Shown: piece by piece, positions 35,210 through 43,234 of the stretch
Layout of the letters: the number at the start of each line of letters is the position of its first letter
Numbering within the stretch: the first letter of the stretch is position 1
Source: Thalassobacillus sp043497085
GTDB taxonomy: Bacteria; Bacillota; Bacilli; Bacillales; Halobacillaceae
Length of the DNA stretch: 64,000 nucleotides
Assembly (NCBI GenBank): GCA_043497085.1
Contig: JBIEKI010000006.1
Strand: one strand, 5' to 3'
Program-made: the position numbers and the translations under genes
Notes under the pieces: generated by a model
What the model saw: the letters and a program-made list of their open reading frames with translations, nothing else
The model's database searches: none
Told to the model about the DNA's origin: nothing

Positions 35210-36574
35210 ATGGAACATTTGGAAACAGATGAACGGGAAAGAATGTGGGAAAAAGTAAAAGAGGCTTTGCTGAACGACCAGATTGATACGTTCCGTGCCG
35301 AATTCCTGGAAATGCATCCATATGATCAAGCTAGTATTTTCGCGGATATGGAATCTGAAATTCGCATAAAAGTTTATATGTATTTATCCCCTGAGGAAAT
35401 TTCAGAAGTGATGGAGCACATCGACTATGAAAATGTCGAGCCGTTTTTCTCCGAGATGGATCCGCGACTTGCATCTCAGGTCCTAGCGGATATGTCGACG
35501 GATGACGCGGTCGATATCCTCAATACTTTAGATAAAAACAAAGTGGCAAGCTTTTTGACGATTATGGATGATAACGATTCTGATGAAATCAAAGACTTGC
35601 TGCATTATGAGGAGAAGACAGCAGGGAGTATCATGACGACGGAGTTCGTTGTCGTCAAAGCGAACCAGACCGTCAGAGAAGCGATGCTGCATCTCCGCCG
35701 GGAAGCACCGGATGCCGAAACCATCTATTACACCTACGTCATAGATGAAGATAAACACTTAGTCGGCGTCATATCTTTAAGAGACTTGATCATCGCGGAA
35801 GATGAATGGCTGATATCAGAAGTGATGAACGAGCGGCTTGTGTCTGTAGCCGTTGGGGAAGACCAGGAAGAAATCGCACGCATGTTCCGTGACTATGATT
35901 TCCTTGCACTTCCTGTCATTGATTTTCAAAACCATCTCCTTGGAATTATCACTGTCGATGACGTCCTGGATGTCATGGAAGAGGAAGCAAGTGAGGATTA
36001 TTCCAAACTCGCTGGTATCAGTGATGTCGACAGTCCTGATGACCATGCATTCGCTTCAGCTAAAAAGCGGCTCCCATGGCTGATCATCCTCTTGTTTTTA
36101 GGCAGTTTGACGGCCAGCTTGATCGGAAGGTTCGAGGATACGCTTGATGTCGTACCGATTTTGGCGATATTCATCCCGCTGATTGCCGGGATGGCAGGTA
36201 ATACCGGAACACAGGCACTTGCTGTTGCTGTCCGCGGGATGGCGACAGGGGAAGTCGATAAACAAGGAAAAAGAAAGATTATCCTGAGAGAAGCAACGAC
36301 CGGATTAATTACCGGTGCTTCCTGTGGAATTTTGATTACCATTATCATCTTTTTCTGGCAGCATGACATTTACCTCGGGATGCTGGTGGGACTATCGATT
36401 TTCGCCACCCTGGTCGTAGCTACATTGGCGGGCTCACTCGTTCCTTTAGTAATGGATCGTCTTAATATCGATCCGGCTGTTGCATCCGGTCCTTTTATCA
36501 CTACCATTAATGATATCATCTCGATTCTTATTTATTTCGGGATGGCGACAGCATTTATGAACTTATTGACATAA
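35210..36574 (+). CDS. mgtE: Magnesium transporter MgtE
   Basis: Mg2+ channel of 454 residues. An N-terminal superhelical domain (to about residue 130, HPYDQASIFADMESEI), two CBS domains (about 135-255, TTEFVVVKANQTVREAM and SVAVGEDQEEIARMF) and five helices from about residue 285, including GMAGNTGTQALAVAVRGMATG, the pore-forming signature. GGGGAGGG precedes ATG 35210. The next gene, a cation antiporter, starts 20 bp downstream, so they form an operon. Confidence 0.95.
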   Translation: MEHLETDERERMWEKVKEALLNDQIDTFRAEFLEMHPYDQASIFADMESEIRIKVYMYLSPEEISEVMEHIDYENVEPFFSEMDPRLASQVLADMSTDDAVDILNTLDKNKVASFLTIMDDNDSDEIKDLLHYEEKTAGSIMTTEFVVVKANQTVREAMLHLRREAPDAETIYYTYVIDEDKHLVGVISLRDLIIAEDEWLISEVMNERLVSVAVGEDQEEIARMFRDYDFLALPVIDFQNHLLGIITVDDVLDVMEEEASEDYSKLAGISDVDSPDDHAFASAKKRLPWLIILLFLGSLTASLIGRFEDTLDVVPILAIFIPLIAGMAGNTGTQALAVAVRGMATGEVDKQGKRKIILREATTGLITGASCGILITIIIFFWQHDIYLGMLVGLSIFATLVVATLAGSLVPLVMDRLNIDPAVASGPFITTINDIISILIYFGMATAFMNLLT

Positions 36575-36594
36575 ATAGAAAGGGGGACGATTGA

Positions 36595-38460
36595 ATGGAG
36601 CATGGCGCTTCCGTCACCTCATTAGTTATTGTAATTTTAGCAGCATTCCTTACACCGATTCTTATGCATCGATTCAAGTTGAGAGCCATTCCCGTGGTTG
36701 TGGCCGAAATCATCGTCGGTCTGATCATCGGGAAAAGCGGCTTCGATATCGTTAATGAATCAGGAAGCTGGATAGAAATCCTCTCGACGCTAGGGTTCAT
36801 TTTTCTTATGTTCCTTAGTGGTCTGGAAATCGATTTTTCGATTTTCGGTAAGAAGAAGAAAGCCAAGCAACCGGAAAATAAAGGCGTCGAGCCACCGAAT
36901 CCGCTTTGGATTTCGTTGATGGTATTTGCAGCTATCTTCGTCCTTTCCCTTGGTTTGTCTTATCTATTCGTTTTATTCGGGTTTATTGAAAACCTGTTCC
37001 TGATGACATTGATCATTTCTACCATTTCCCTTGGGGTAGTGGTGCCAACTTTGAAAGATGCCCAAATGATGAAATCGACGATCGGTCAGACGATTCTGAT
37101 GATTGCGGTCATTGCGGATTTGGCGACGATGATTTTACTTGCTGTATTCGTTTCTATTTATGGAGAAGGCGAAGGGAACATGTGGCTGTTGCTCGTTCTC
37201 TTTGGAGTTGGTGTCCTGCTTTACTTCGTCGGAAAATATTATCGTCATCAATCCTTCATGGAAACGATGACCAAAGGGACGATCCAAATCGACACCCGGG
37301 CGGTTTTTACATTGATCATTCTGCTCGTGGCTATTTCAGAAACGGTCGGCGCAGAAAACATTCTCGGCGCTTTCCTTGCGGGGACACTTGTTTCCCTTTT
37401 ATCTCCTAACCCTGAGCTCGTGAAACGGATGGATAGCTTCGGTTATGGGTTCCTGATTCCGATTTTCTTCGTTATGGTCGGGGTTGAAATCGATATATGG
37501 GAGTTGTTCAGCAATCGGCAAGTGGTTCTGTTAATTCCTTTATTATTGATTGCCTTGTTCCTATCCAAGATGGTTCCAGCTTTGATTTTGCGTAAATGGT
37601 ATGACTGGAAAACCGTGGTCGGATCCGGCTTTTTGCTGACTTCCACCTTATCGCTGGTCATTGCGGCCGCAACCATCGGAGAGCGGGAAGGCATGATCGA
37701 CAAGCAGATGGAAGGGGCGCTGATTTTGGTTGCCGTTCTGACTTGTCTGATTACACCGATCGCGTTTAAGAAAATTTACGGACGTTTTGAGGAAGAAAAT
37801 CATAGACAAACGGTTTCTTTCATTGGCTCCAACCGCCAGACGTTACCAGTCGTTCGTGAACTGGATGAAAATTTATATGAAACTCACCTGTATCACACCA
37901 AGGTTGATAAAGTGGATGAAAATATCAGCCGCTCCTGCTTCGATATCCAGGAGCTTACGGATTACGATCTGGAGAGTATGAAAGAATTAGGCGTCTTCGA
38001 TGTCGACATTCTCGTGGCATCCACCGGCGATCAGGTGAAAAACGCTGAAATCGCCAAGTTCGCCAAAAATAACGGCGTGGAACGGGTTATCGCCCGTGCC
38101 GAATCTCCAGAGCTCGATCAGGAGCTTAAAAATATTGGAGTCGAAGTCTTCTCCGTCATGCTATCCACCAAAGCGCTGCTGAAAGCGATGATCGTAGCGC
38201 CGGACGTGGTAGAAATACTGACGGATCAAGACAGTGCATTGTTCCAGATCAACATGAACAATCCCTTGTATGATCGGATACGCTTGCGTGAATTTCCATT
38301 CACCGGCGACGTCATCATGGTTCGTATTTTCCGGGGTGAGGATTCGATTGTGCCGCACGGGGATACGGAACTGCGGATGTTCGATCACTTGATCGTAACC
38401 GGCTCGCCGGAGTATGTGGAGGAACTGAAGATGCAGCTTGAATATTGTGAATGGTGTTAA
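36595..38460 (+). CDS. CPA2 monovalent cation:proton antiporter with RCK domains (YjbQ-like)
   Basis: Protein of 621 residues. A KefB/CPA2 membrane domain with about 12 helices (residues 1-385, including FLSGLEIDFSIFG and ENILGAFLAGTLVSLL) is followed by a TrkA-N (RCK_N) nucleotide-binding region (about 397-510, SFIGSNRQTLPVVREL) and a TrkA-C domain (about 535-615, YDRIRLREFPFTGD). It matches B. subtilis YjbQ in type and gene neighbourhood. It probably exchanges K+ or Na+ for H+. Confidence 0.92.
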   Translation: MEHGASVTSLVIVILAAFLTPILMHRFKLRAIPVVVAEIIVGLIIGKSGFDIVNESGSWIEILSTLGFIFLMFLSGLEIDFSIFGKKKKAKQPENKGVEPPNPLWISLMVFAAIFVLSLGLSYLFVLFGFIENLFLMTLIISTISLGVVVPTLKDAQMMKSTIGQTILMIAVIADLATMILLAVFVSIYGEGEGNMWLLLVLFGVGVLLYFVGKYYRHQSFMETMTKGTIQIDTRAVFTLIILLVAISETVGAENILGAFLAGTLVSLLSPNPELVKRMDSFGYGFLIPIFFVMVGVEIDIWELFSNRQVVLLIPLLLIALFLSKMVPALILRKWYDWKTVVGSGFLLTSTLSLVIAAATIGEREGMIDKQMEGALILVAVLTCLITPIAFKKIYGRFEEENHRQTVSFIGSNRQTLPVVRELDENLYETHLYHTKVDKVDENISRSCFDIQELTDYDLESMKELGVFDVDILVASTGDQVKNAEIAKFAKNNGVERVIARAESPELDQELKNIGVEVFSVMLSTKALLKAMIVAPDVVEILTDQDSALFQINMNNPLYDRIRLREFPFTGDVIMVRIFRGEDSIVPHGDTELRMFDHLIVTGSPEYVEELKMQLEYCEWC

Positions 38461-38504
38461 ACTATTTGAGGCAGTTAAAATAGTAAAGCGTAGCGCGTAA
38501 GATA

Positions 38505-38538
38505 ATCCACCTGGGCAAATGTTCCAGGTGGATTTTTT
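38505..38538 (+). terminator. Terminator of mgtE-antiporter operon
   Basis: Perfect 10-bp stem ATCCACCTGG / CCAGGTGGAT with TTTTT. Confidence 0.9.
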
Positions 38539-38684
38539 GTTCAGCTGCAAAAGTGGCATGATTTAGCTTGTCAGCTATTCACGGCAAGATACTGTTATGC
38601 TAAGCTGTTATTATCATAATTTACCAAATAGTGGGTGACTTCTGTAAAACAACCATTTTCATGCAATTGTGGGAGGGGGAGTAT

Positions 38685-39002
38685 ATGGCTAAGGGGAAAC
38701 CGGTAAAAATCGATAGAGTGATGTGGGCGGTAATACTTGGAATCGTCATCAGTACCTTAGTGATTTTTTATTTCGAAGATAAAGCATTGGAAGCATCTGT
38801 CTATGAGGATATCGAGGAAAGAGTTGGCCATAAGGATTTCAGCATTGACTTTATCGAAAGAATGCAGCAGGGGGATTTCTTTAAGAACTATGTGCTTGTC
38901 GATTATTACAATGAACGGGATGATGCGAAAATCAGGGGCTGGTATATTTGGGAAGACGATACACTGGTACATAAAAATACTTATAAGATGAAAGAAAAAT
39001 GA
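38685..39002 (+). CDS. Membrane-anchored small protein, unknown
   Basis: Protein of 105 residues with a single N-terminal helix (VMWAVILGIVISTLVIFYF) followed by an extracytoplasmic domain rich in acidic and aromatic residues (HKDFSIDFIERMQQGDFFK; RGWYIWEDDTLVHKN). ATG 38685 follows GGGAGGGGGAG; the earlier in-frame ATG at 38631 has no site. No family recognised. Confidence 0.65.
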   Translation: MAKGKPVKIDRVMWAVILGIVISTLVIFYFEDKALEASVYEDIEERVGHKDFSIDFIERMQQGDFFKNYVLVDYYNERDDAKIRGWYIWEDDTLVHKNTYKMKEK

Positions 39003-39056
39003 TTAAACTTTCCGGAGAGAAGTCCAGGTGTAACATAAGAGAAAGGAAATGTGGCT

Positions 39057-39188
39057 ATGGAGATTTTACTACTGATTGTACTAATGGTTTCTGGGTTTTC
39101 GATCGAGTCACATCTAAGGAAAACCGTACGACAAAATGAAGAAATCATAAGAATACTAGAAGATATAAACGTAAACAATCGTAACTAA
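39057..39188 (+). CDS. Small membrane-anchored helical peptide
   Basis: Short ORF of 43 residues: MEILLLIVLMVSGFSIESHL, a membrane segment, then a charged helical stretch (RQNEEIIRILEDINVNN) with heptad-like spacing. GAAAGGAAAT precedes it; GTG 39051 is an alternative start. It lies 54 bp after the preceding small membrane protein gene and may be in its transcript. Function unknown. Confidence 0.5.
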   Translation: MEILLLIVLMVSGFSIESHLRKTVRQNEEIIRILEDINVNNRN

Positions 39189-39268
39189 TAGGCTTTGTTT
39201 AATTTTAGTATTTCATTTACAGATAAGCTCCCTTAACTTGAATAATCAGTTCCGAGACTTTTTCTTGG
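39189..39268. repeat. Partial copy of the left end of the 34.3-kb element
   Basis: GGCTTTGTT.AAT, then TTTACAGATAAGCTCCCTT and TCAGTT.CGAGA occur in the same order as at 34331-34400. The right end and the family A repeats are absent. Confidence 0.6.
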
Positions 39269-39347
39269 TGTAGCCTGATAAGTAACTAATATATTTCTTC
39301 AGCTAAACTCACGTCATTATTTGTATTTATAAATGGTTTCCGCTAAA

Positions 39348-39364
39348 ATAGTAGCAGGTACTAA
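39348..39364 (+). promoter_or_regulatory. FapR operator of fabI
   Basis: ATAGTAGCAGGTACTAA is an inverted repeat (TAGTA / TACTA) and matches the FapR consensus TTAGTACCWGNTACTAA at all but two positions. It lies 48 bp before the fabI start. Confidence 0.72.
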
Positions 39365-39412
39365 TAACAAACCATAATACTTATAAAAAATCACCTCAAG
39401 GAGGTTAATGGT

Positions 39413-40189
39413 ATGAATTTTTCTTTAGAAGGCCGTACATACGTCGTCATGGGCGTAGCGAACAAACGAAGCATTGCGTGGGGAATTGCCCGCTCCCTTC
39501 ATGAAGCAGGGGCACGTCTAATTTTTACCTATGCGAATGAACGCTTTGAAAAGCCGGTCAGAGATCTTGGTGAATCGCTGGAAGGGCAGGATGCTTTATT
39601 CTATGAATGTGACGTAACTGATGATGAAGCGATCAAAAAGACATTTGCGGACATCAAAAATGATGTTGGCACAATCCATGGTCTGGCGCACTGCATCGCG
39701 TTTGCCAACCGGGACGAGCTGAACGGTGAGTACATGAATGTCACACGTGATGGTTTCAAACTGGCGCACGATATCAGCGCGTATTCGTTGACTGCCGTAG
39801 CGAAAGAAGCTTACCCGCTTATGACCGAAGGCGGAGGTATCGTAACCATGACATATTTAGGCGGCGAAAAAGTCGTTAATAATTACAATGTCATGGGTGT
39901 TGCAAAGGCTAGCCTGGATGCGAGCATGCGCTACCTGGCTAATGACCTTGGGAAGCACGGTATCCGTGTCAATGCCATTTCCGCTGGTCCAATCCGTACG
40001 GTATCTGCAAAAGGTGTCGGCAGCTTCAATACGATCCTGAAAGAAATCGAAGAGCGCGCGCCGCTCCGCCGTCCTGTTTCCCAGGAAGAAGTCGGCGATA
40101 CAGCTTACTACCTATTGAGTGATCTATCCCGCGGGGTGACTGGGGAAATCATCCACGTCGATTCCGGTTTCAACATCATCGGATTCTAA
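39413..40189 (+). CDS. fabI: Enoyl-ACP reductase FabI
   Basis: NAD(P)H-dependent enoyl-ACP reductase of 258 residues, the last step of each fatty acid elongation cycle. The cofactor loop is MGVANKRSIAWGIA; the catalytic Tyr and Lys are in YNVMGVAKASLDASMRYLA. AAGGAGG precedes ATG 39413. It is monocistronic between a FapR box and a terminator. Confidence 0.96.
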   Translation: MNFSLEGRTYVVMGVANKRSIAWGIARSLHEAGARLIFTYANERFEKPVRDLGESLEGQDALFYECDVTDDEAIKKTFADIKNDVGTIHGLAHCIAFANRDELNGEYMNVTRDGFKLAHDISAYSLTAVAKEAYPLMTEGGGIVTMTYLGGEKVVNNYNVMGVAKASLDASMRYLANDLGKHGIRVNAISAGPIRTVSAKGVGSFNTILKEIEERAPLRRPVSQEEVGDTAYYLLSDLSRGVTGEIIHVDSGFNIIGF

Positions 40190-40207
40190 AAAAATAACTG
40201 TTCAGAG

Positions 40208-40239
40208 AGCTTGAGGTGTGCGCGCCTCAAGCTTTTTTT
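40208..40239 (+). terminator. Terminator of fabI
   Basis: AGCTTGAGG (40208-40216) / CCTCAAGCT (40225-40233) plus T run. Confidence 0.92.
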
Positions 40240-40353
40240 ATTGATAAGGGGCAGCTGTATTCTGTGTAATAATTTTTAATTTGGGAACGAAAAGGTTTCG
40301 AGCAACTTTTATAAAAAATCAAATAAAATAGATATTGAAATTTAATTCGATAG

Positions 40354-40382
40354 CACATTTCCTTAAATCTGGGCATATATAT
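40354..40382 (+). promoter_or_regulatory. Sigma-K-like promoter of cotO
   Basis: CACA (40354-40357), 16 bp, CATATATAT (40374-40382), close to the sigma-K consensus (mACm, about 16 bp, CATAnnnTA). This fits mother-cell expression of a coat gene. Confidence 0.55.
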
Positions 40383-40419
40383 GAAAAGACGGAGAACAGG
40401 CTAAGGAGGGAGCACATCT

Positions 40420-40923
40420 ATGGGCAAGCAGAGTAAGCTTGAACAACGCCCGATGCTTTATATTGCACAGCCGGATTTCGCCCCCAGCAAGGCTTCGATG
40501 CAGACGACTTATCATGGTAAAAAAACAGCCAAGGAACAAGAAAAAGGAAAAACCGCACCAGAACCCGAGGGGAAGCAGTCCCGTGAACAAGTGGAAGAAA
40601 AACCTGCCCGCAAGAAGCAGAGGGTTGAACATCAACAGCCGGAGGCCGAACAGAAAACCAAAAAACAGTCCCAGGCAGGATCTGCCAGAGACCGTAGACA
40701 GCGATTCCGTGATATGACTTTAGAAGAAAAGGTTACGTATTTTGTAAATCTTCCGTCCCAGATTCCAAAAATGAAGTGTGAAGTGGACACGGAAGAGGAA
40801 AAACTGCGTGGATATATCAACGATTATCAAGATGGTATCGTCTATATGAAAACATTCCAGCGCCCGTTCCGGAAAGAAATCAATTTTGAAGAAATTAAAG
40901 AAATTAACTTGATCGGTTTTTAA
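40420..40923 (+). CDS. cotO: Spore coat morphogenetic protein CotO
   Basis: Protein of 167 residues. A short conserved N-terminus (RPMLYIAQPDF), a long low-complexity Lys/Gln/Glu region (about residues 28-92) and a conserved C-terminal domain (MTLEEKVTYFVNLPSQIPKM to FEEIKEINLIGF). CotO helps assemble the outer coat and crust in Bacillus. CTAAGGAGGG precedes ATG 40420. It lies between fabI and cotZ as in B. subtilis. Confidence 0.88.
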   Translation: MGKQSKLEQRPMLYIAQPDFAPSKASMQTTYHGKKTAKEQEKGKTAPEPEGKQSREQVEEKPARKKQRVEHQQPEAEQKTKKQSQAGSARDRRQRFRDMTLEEKVTYFVNLPSQIPKMKCEVDTEEEKLRGYINDYQDGIVYMKTFQRPFRKEINFEEIKEINLIGF

Positions 40924-40936
40924 ACCGTACAAACAG

Positions 40937-40972
40937 AAAAAGTCGCGCCCATGTTGGACGCGACTTTTTTTA
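40937..40972. terminator. Bidirectional terminator, cotO and cotZ
   Basis: AAAAAGTCGCG / CGCGACTTTTTTT hairpin between convergent coat genes. Confidence 0.9.
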
Positions 40973-40976
40973 GGTG

Positions 40977-41432
40977 TTACGAGAATGCATCGATTGCTGG
41001 AAGACAAGTGACGTGGCAGAAGCAGTCTAGATCGACACTGATGCAGATGCCTGTTGTGCGAAGGTTACCTGTTTTTTGATCGACTGGATCTTTAGGATTG
41101 TCATCGTTGTCGCCTGGGTCACGCAAAAGTTCAAGCGTTGCGCAGCAATCTTTATCAACATCTTTGACACGGAAGTAGAAGCTTCCCATTACGTCACCGA
41201 TGTCATTTCTTGGAGCTCCGAAGCCTTTGAATGGCTTACAGTTTCCTTTGCAGTATAGCAGTATCGGAACCGTATCTTTTCCTGTCGGAGCCATTTCTCC
41301 CAGTAATTCATTAATGGATTGTTCACAGCCGGTTTCACATTCCATTGATACGACGTCTTCTTGAGCGTCGAGGATCTCTCTTAGAATGTCACAAACGCAG
41401 TTGCCTGTGTCATGTTTTTTTCCACAGCCCAT
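40977..41432 (-). CDS. cotZ: CotY/CotZ family spore coat protein
   Basis: Cysteine-rich crust protein of 151 residues with 12 or more cysteines (NCVCDILREIL, METGC-like SMECETGCE, YCKGNCK, KDCCATLELL, VDLDCFCHVTCLPAIDAF). These cross-linking proteins form the outermost spore layer. GAAAGGGG precedes ATG 41432. Only one copy is visible, where B. subtilis has cotZ and cotY. A sigma-K-like promoter lies upstream. Confidence 0.88.
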   Translation of the reverse strand: MGCGKKHDTGNCVCDILREILDAQEDVVSMECETGCEQSINELLGEMAPTGKDTVPILLYCKGNCKPFKGFGAPRNDIGDVMGSFYFRVKDVDKDCCATLELLRDPGDNDDNPKDPVDQKTGNLRTTGICISVDLDCFCHVTCLPAIDAFS

Positions 41433-41473
41433 TATAATTCCCCTTTCGTCTGGTATTGACGTATTGTCTTTAA

Positions 41474-41501
41474 TAGAATATGAACACTCGCCCTTATGGT
41501 G
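41474..41501 (-). promoter_or_regulatory. Sigma-K-like promoter of cotZ
   Basis: On the minus strand CACC (plus 41498-41501), 15 bp, CATATTCTA (plus 41474-41482), a perfect match to CATAnnnTA. Confidence 0.6.
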
Positions 41502-41558
41502 TGGGCATTCGTCGTGATTTTAGTGAATCACCTAAGAAATATCAGGGCGGGAAGCCCA

Positions 41559-41586
41559 TACACATTCGTCACGCATTCATAGACTA
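41559..41586 (+). promoter_or_regulatory. Sigma-K-like promoter of the repeat coat protein
   Basis: TACA (41559-41562), 15 bp, CATAGACTA (41578-41586), a perfect match to CATAnnnTA. It is divergent from the cotZ promoter. Confidence 0.6.
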
Positions 41587-41621
41587 ATAACGAACAATAG
41601 AAGTAAAAGGAGAGAAAGGGC

Positions 41622-42053
41622 ATGTGTGATAACTGCATGAATAAAAACTATATCAGAGCTGATGAAGTAGTCATCCAGGCTGATAAAGTCATTATCAAGT
41701 CAGATGACGACCGCCACCACCATGGCCGTCGTGGACGCGATAATCGCCGGGACGATGACCGGGTAGATCCATTCTTTGGCCGCAGACGCCGTCACGATGA
41801 TATGGAAAGCAGCTCCCGTCGCCGGGACGATGACCGGGTGGACCCATTCTTCGGGCGCAGACGCCGACACGATGACATGGAAAGCAGCTCCCGTCGCCGG
41901 GATGATGATCGGGTGGATCCATTCTTCGGCCGCAGACGCCGTCACGATGACATGGAAAGCAGCTCCCGTCGCCGGGATGATGATCGGGTAGATCCATTCT
42001 TCGGGCGCAGACGCCGACACGATGATATGGAGAGCAGCTCCCATCGTCACTGA
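41622..42053 (+). CDS. Repeat-rich, charged putative spore coat protein
   Basis: Protein of 143 residues. A unique N-terminus (MCDNCMNKNYIRADEVVIQA) with a CxxC is followed by four near-identical 25-residue repeats, each with DDDRVDPFFGRRRRHDDMES. Composition is dominated by Arg, Asp, His and Ser, recalling CotG-like or CotW/CotX-type coat proteins, but no family can be named. AGGAGAGAAAGGG precedes ATG 41622. Its sigma-K-like promoter and position opposite cotZ support a coat role. Confidence 0.75.
   Translation: MCDNCMNKNYIRADEVVIQADKVIIKSDDDRHHHGRRGRDNRRDDDRVDPFFGRRRRHDDMESSSRRRDDDRVDPFFGRRRRHDDMESSSRRRDDDRVDPFFGRRRRHDDMESSSRRRDDDRVDPFFGRRRRHDDMESSSHRH
41751..42047 (+). repeat. Four tandem 75-bp coding repeats
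   Basis: Units begin at 41751, 41826, 41901 and 41976, each 75 bp, so the frame is kept. Units 1 and 3 share a CTTTGGCCGC / CTTCGGCCGC version and units 2 and 4 share CTTCGGGCGC, as if a pair had been duplicated. Confidence 0.92.
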
Positions 42054-42172
42054 TGATGACAGCCGTGGAGACAGAGGTCACTGCGGTGGCTCATCCTGGT
42101 TCTAAAAAAACCTCCCATCCAATACCATAGGATGGGGCTACATAAATCATCATCATGGAGGAGGCTGGCTGA

Positions 42173-42514
42173 TTGGGGATTACATGGATGGAACTCGTTC
42201 TGTTGACACTTGCTTGTTTTCGATTGACCCGGCTGCTTGTAGACGATACAATCACGGACTGGCTTCGCGCGCCTTTTCATCATTATATAGAAGAGATCGA
42301 TCAAGAGGGGAACGTGGAAACATTTATTGAAGTGAAAGGAACTGGTATCCAGGCATTTATCGGCGAATTACTCAGCTGCCATTGGTGTACTGGCATTTGG
42401 GCGAGCGGCATCCTATTAGCCGGCTGGGTATTCATCCCTTATTTTGACTGGGTGATATTGCTGCTTGGAATTGCCGGAGCGTCTGCTATTCTCCGCGTTT
42501 TCCTGGATAGATGA
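42173..42514 (+). CDS. yjcA: DUF1360 membrane protein, YjcA-like
   Basis: Protein of 113 residues. Family features are TLACFRLTRLLVDDTITDWLR near the N-terminus and a cysteine motif ELLSCHWCTGIWAS, plus two C-terminal helices. DUF1360 includes B. subtilis YjcA, a sporulation protein encoded next to the cotVWXYZ cluster, as here. TTG 42173 lies eight bases after GGAGG. A CCCATCC / GGATGGG inverted repeat at 42115-42137 precedes it without a T-tract. Confidence 0.82.
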   Translation: MGITWMELVLLTLACFRLTRLLVDDTITDWLRAPFHHYIEEIDQEGNVETFIEVKGTGIQAFIGELLSCHWCTGIWASGILLAGWVFIPYFDWVILLLGIAGASAILRVFLDR

Positions 42515-42568
42515 ACTACACCTGTCTTTACTTTGCAGAATAAGCTATAGAAAAAAGGACTGATCATC

Positions 42569-42655
42569 ATGGATAGAGAAAGACGAAAGCAAGTGAAGCG
42601 CACAAGGCCGAGGAAGCGGAAAGGTTGCGGATGCGGAAAGAAGGCGAGATCATGA
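42569..42655 (+). CDS. 28-residue basic peptide with CGCGKK motif
   Basis: Short ORF: MDRERRKQVKRTRPRKRKG, then CGCGKKARS. Half of its residues are Arg or Lys. AAAAAAGGAC precedes ATG 42569 at normal spacing, and its stop overlaps the next start (ATGA at 42652). It lies in a spore-gene neighbourhood. Function unknown; coding status rests on the ribosome binding site and the overlap. Confidence 0.45.
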   Translation: MDRERRKQVKRTRPRKRKGCGCGKKARS

Positions 42656-42855
42656 ACTTTCGCCATATGCGACGGATGATCGATGAAATCGATTATATGA
42701 TCACATCAAAACCCAACTTGAAAAAGCCGGAAAAAACGATGGCGGAATTTGAACAAATGATGGTCTCGCTTGAGAAACTGTTAACAAAGCAAATGGGCGA
42801 GTTCGAGAAGCGGACAGAAACGAAAGCAGACCGTTTAAGAAAATTTTTCGAATAG
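42652..42855 (+). CDS. Small charged helical protein, unknown
   Basis: Protein of 67 residues (RHMRRMIDEIDYMITSKPN; TMAEFEQMMVSLEKLLTKQMG) with strong helical and coiled-coil character. ATG 42652 overlaps the stop of the 28-residue ORF. An in-frame ATG at 42625 is possible but lies inside that ORF. No family recognised. Confidence 0.55.
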   Translation: MNFRHMRRMIDEIDYMITSKPNLKKPEKTMAEFEQMMVSLEKLLTKQMGEFEKRTETKADRLRKFFE

Positions 42856-42930
42856 CCCCCTCAAAAGAGAGCGTTTCCACGTATATATCTATTAAATAAA
42901 GGGTATGTATTCTGTAAGGAGGGGAGCTTC

Positions 42931-43203
42931 ATGGGTTACATTCTGCCAGTACCGATGTATCAGTACGACGACTACCAAGAGCGAACCGTCAAGCAGAAAG
43001 AGTCACCTTTCCAATATGCCAATGTCCACAAAGTGACTTTGGACAACAGGCAGCTGCAAATGAGAAATACAGATAAGGTTGATAAAAAAGCATTCCATAA
43101 AAAGAAGAAACTGCATGCACCGGATGACATCCATGCAGCTTACTCAGAAAAAGTTTATTCCGATCTGACAGGAAAAGGACGACACTTCAGCGAAACTATT
43201 TAG
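42931..43203 (+). CDS. Small basic protein beginning MGYILPV
   Basis: Soluble protein of 90 residues: MGYILPVPMYQYDDYQERTV at the N-terminus, a Lys-rich middle (DKKAFHKKKKLHAP) and a polar C-terminus. AAGGAGGGG precedes ATG 42931. I think similar short proteins occur in other spore-forming Bacillaceae but cannot name a family. It follows the coat cluster, so a sporulation role is possible. Confidence 0.6.
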   Translation: MGYILPVPMYQYDDYQERTVKQKESPFQYANVHKVTLDNRQLQMRNTDKVDKKAFHKKKKLHAPDDIHAAYSEKVYSDLTGKGRHFSETI

Positions 43204-43234
43204 TAGCTTCGTTGAAAGGGGTCGTTCTTTTTTT

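Noticed and set aside
41695..42081. Long minus-strand and alternative-frame ORFs over the coat repeats
   Set aside because: They arise from the periodic GC-rich 75-bp repeat; the plus frame has the ribosome binding site, promoter and coat context.
42115..42137. Terminator after the repeat coat gene
   Set aside because: The CCCATCC / GGATGGG stem has a T-run only on the minus strand, where no gene ends; it is left as an inverted repeat.
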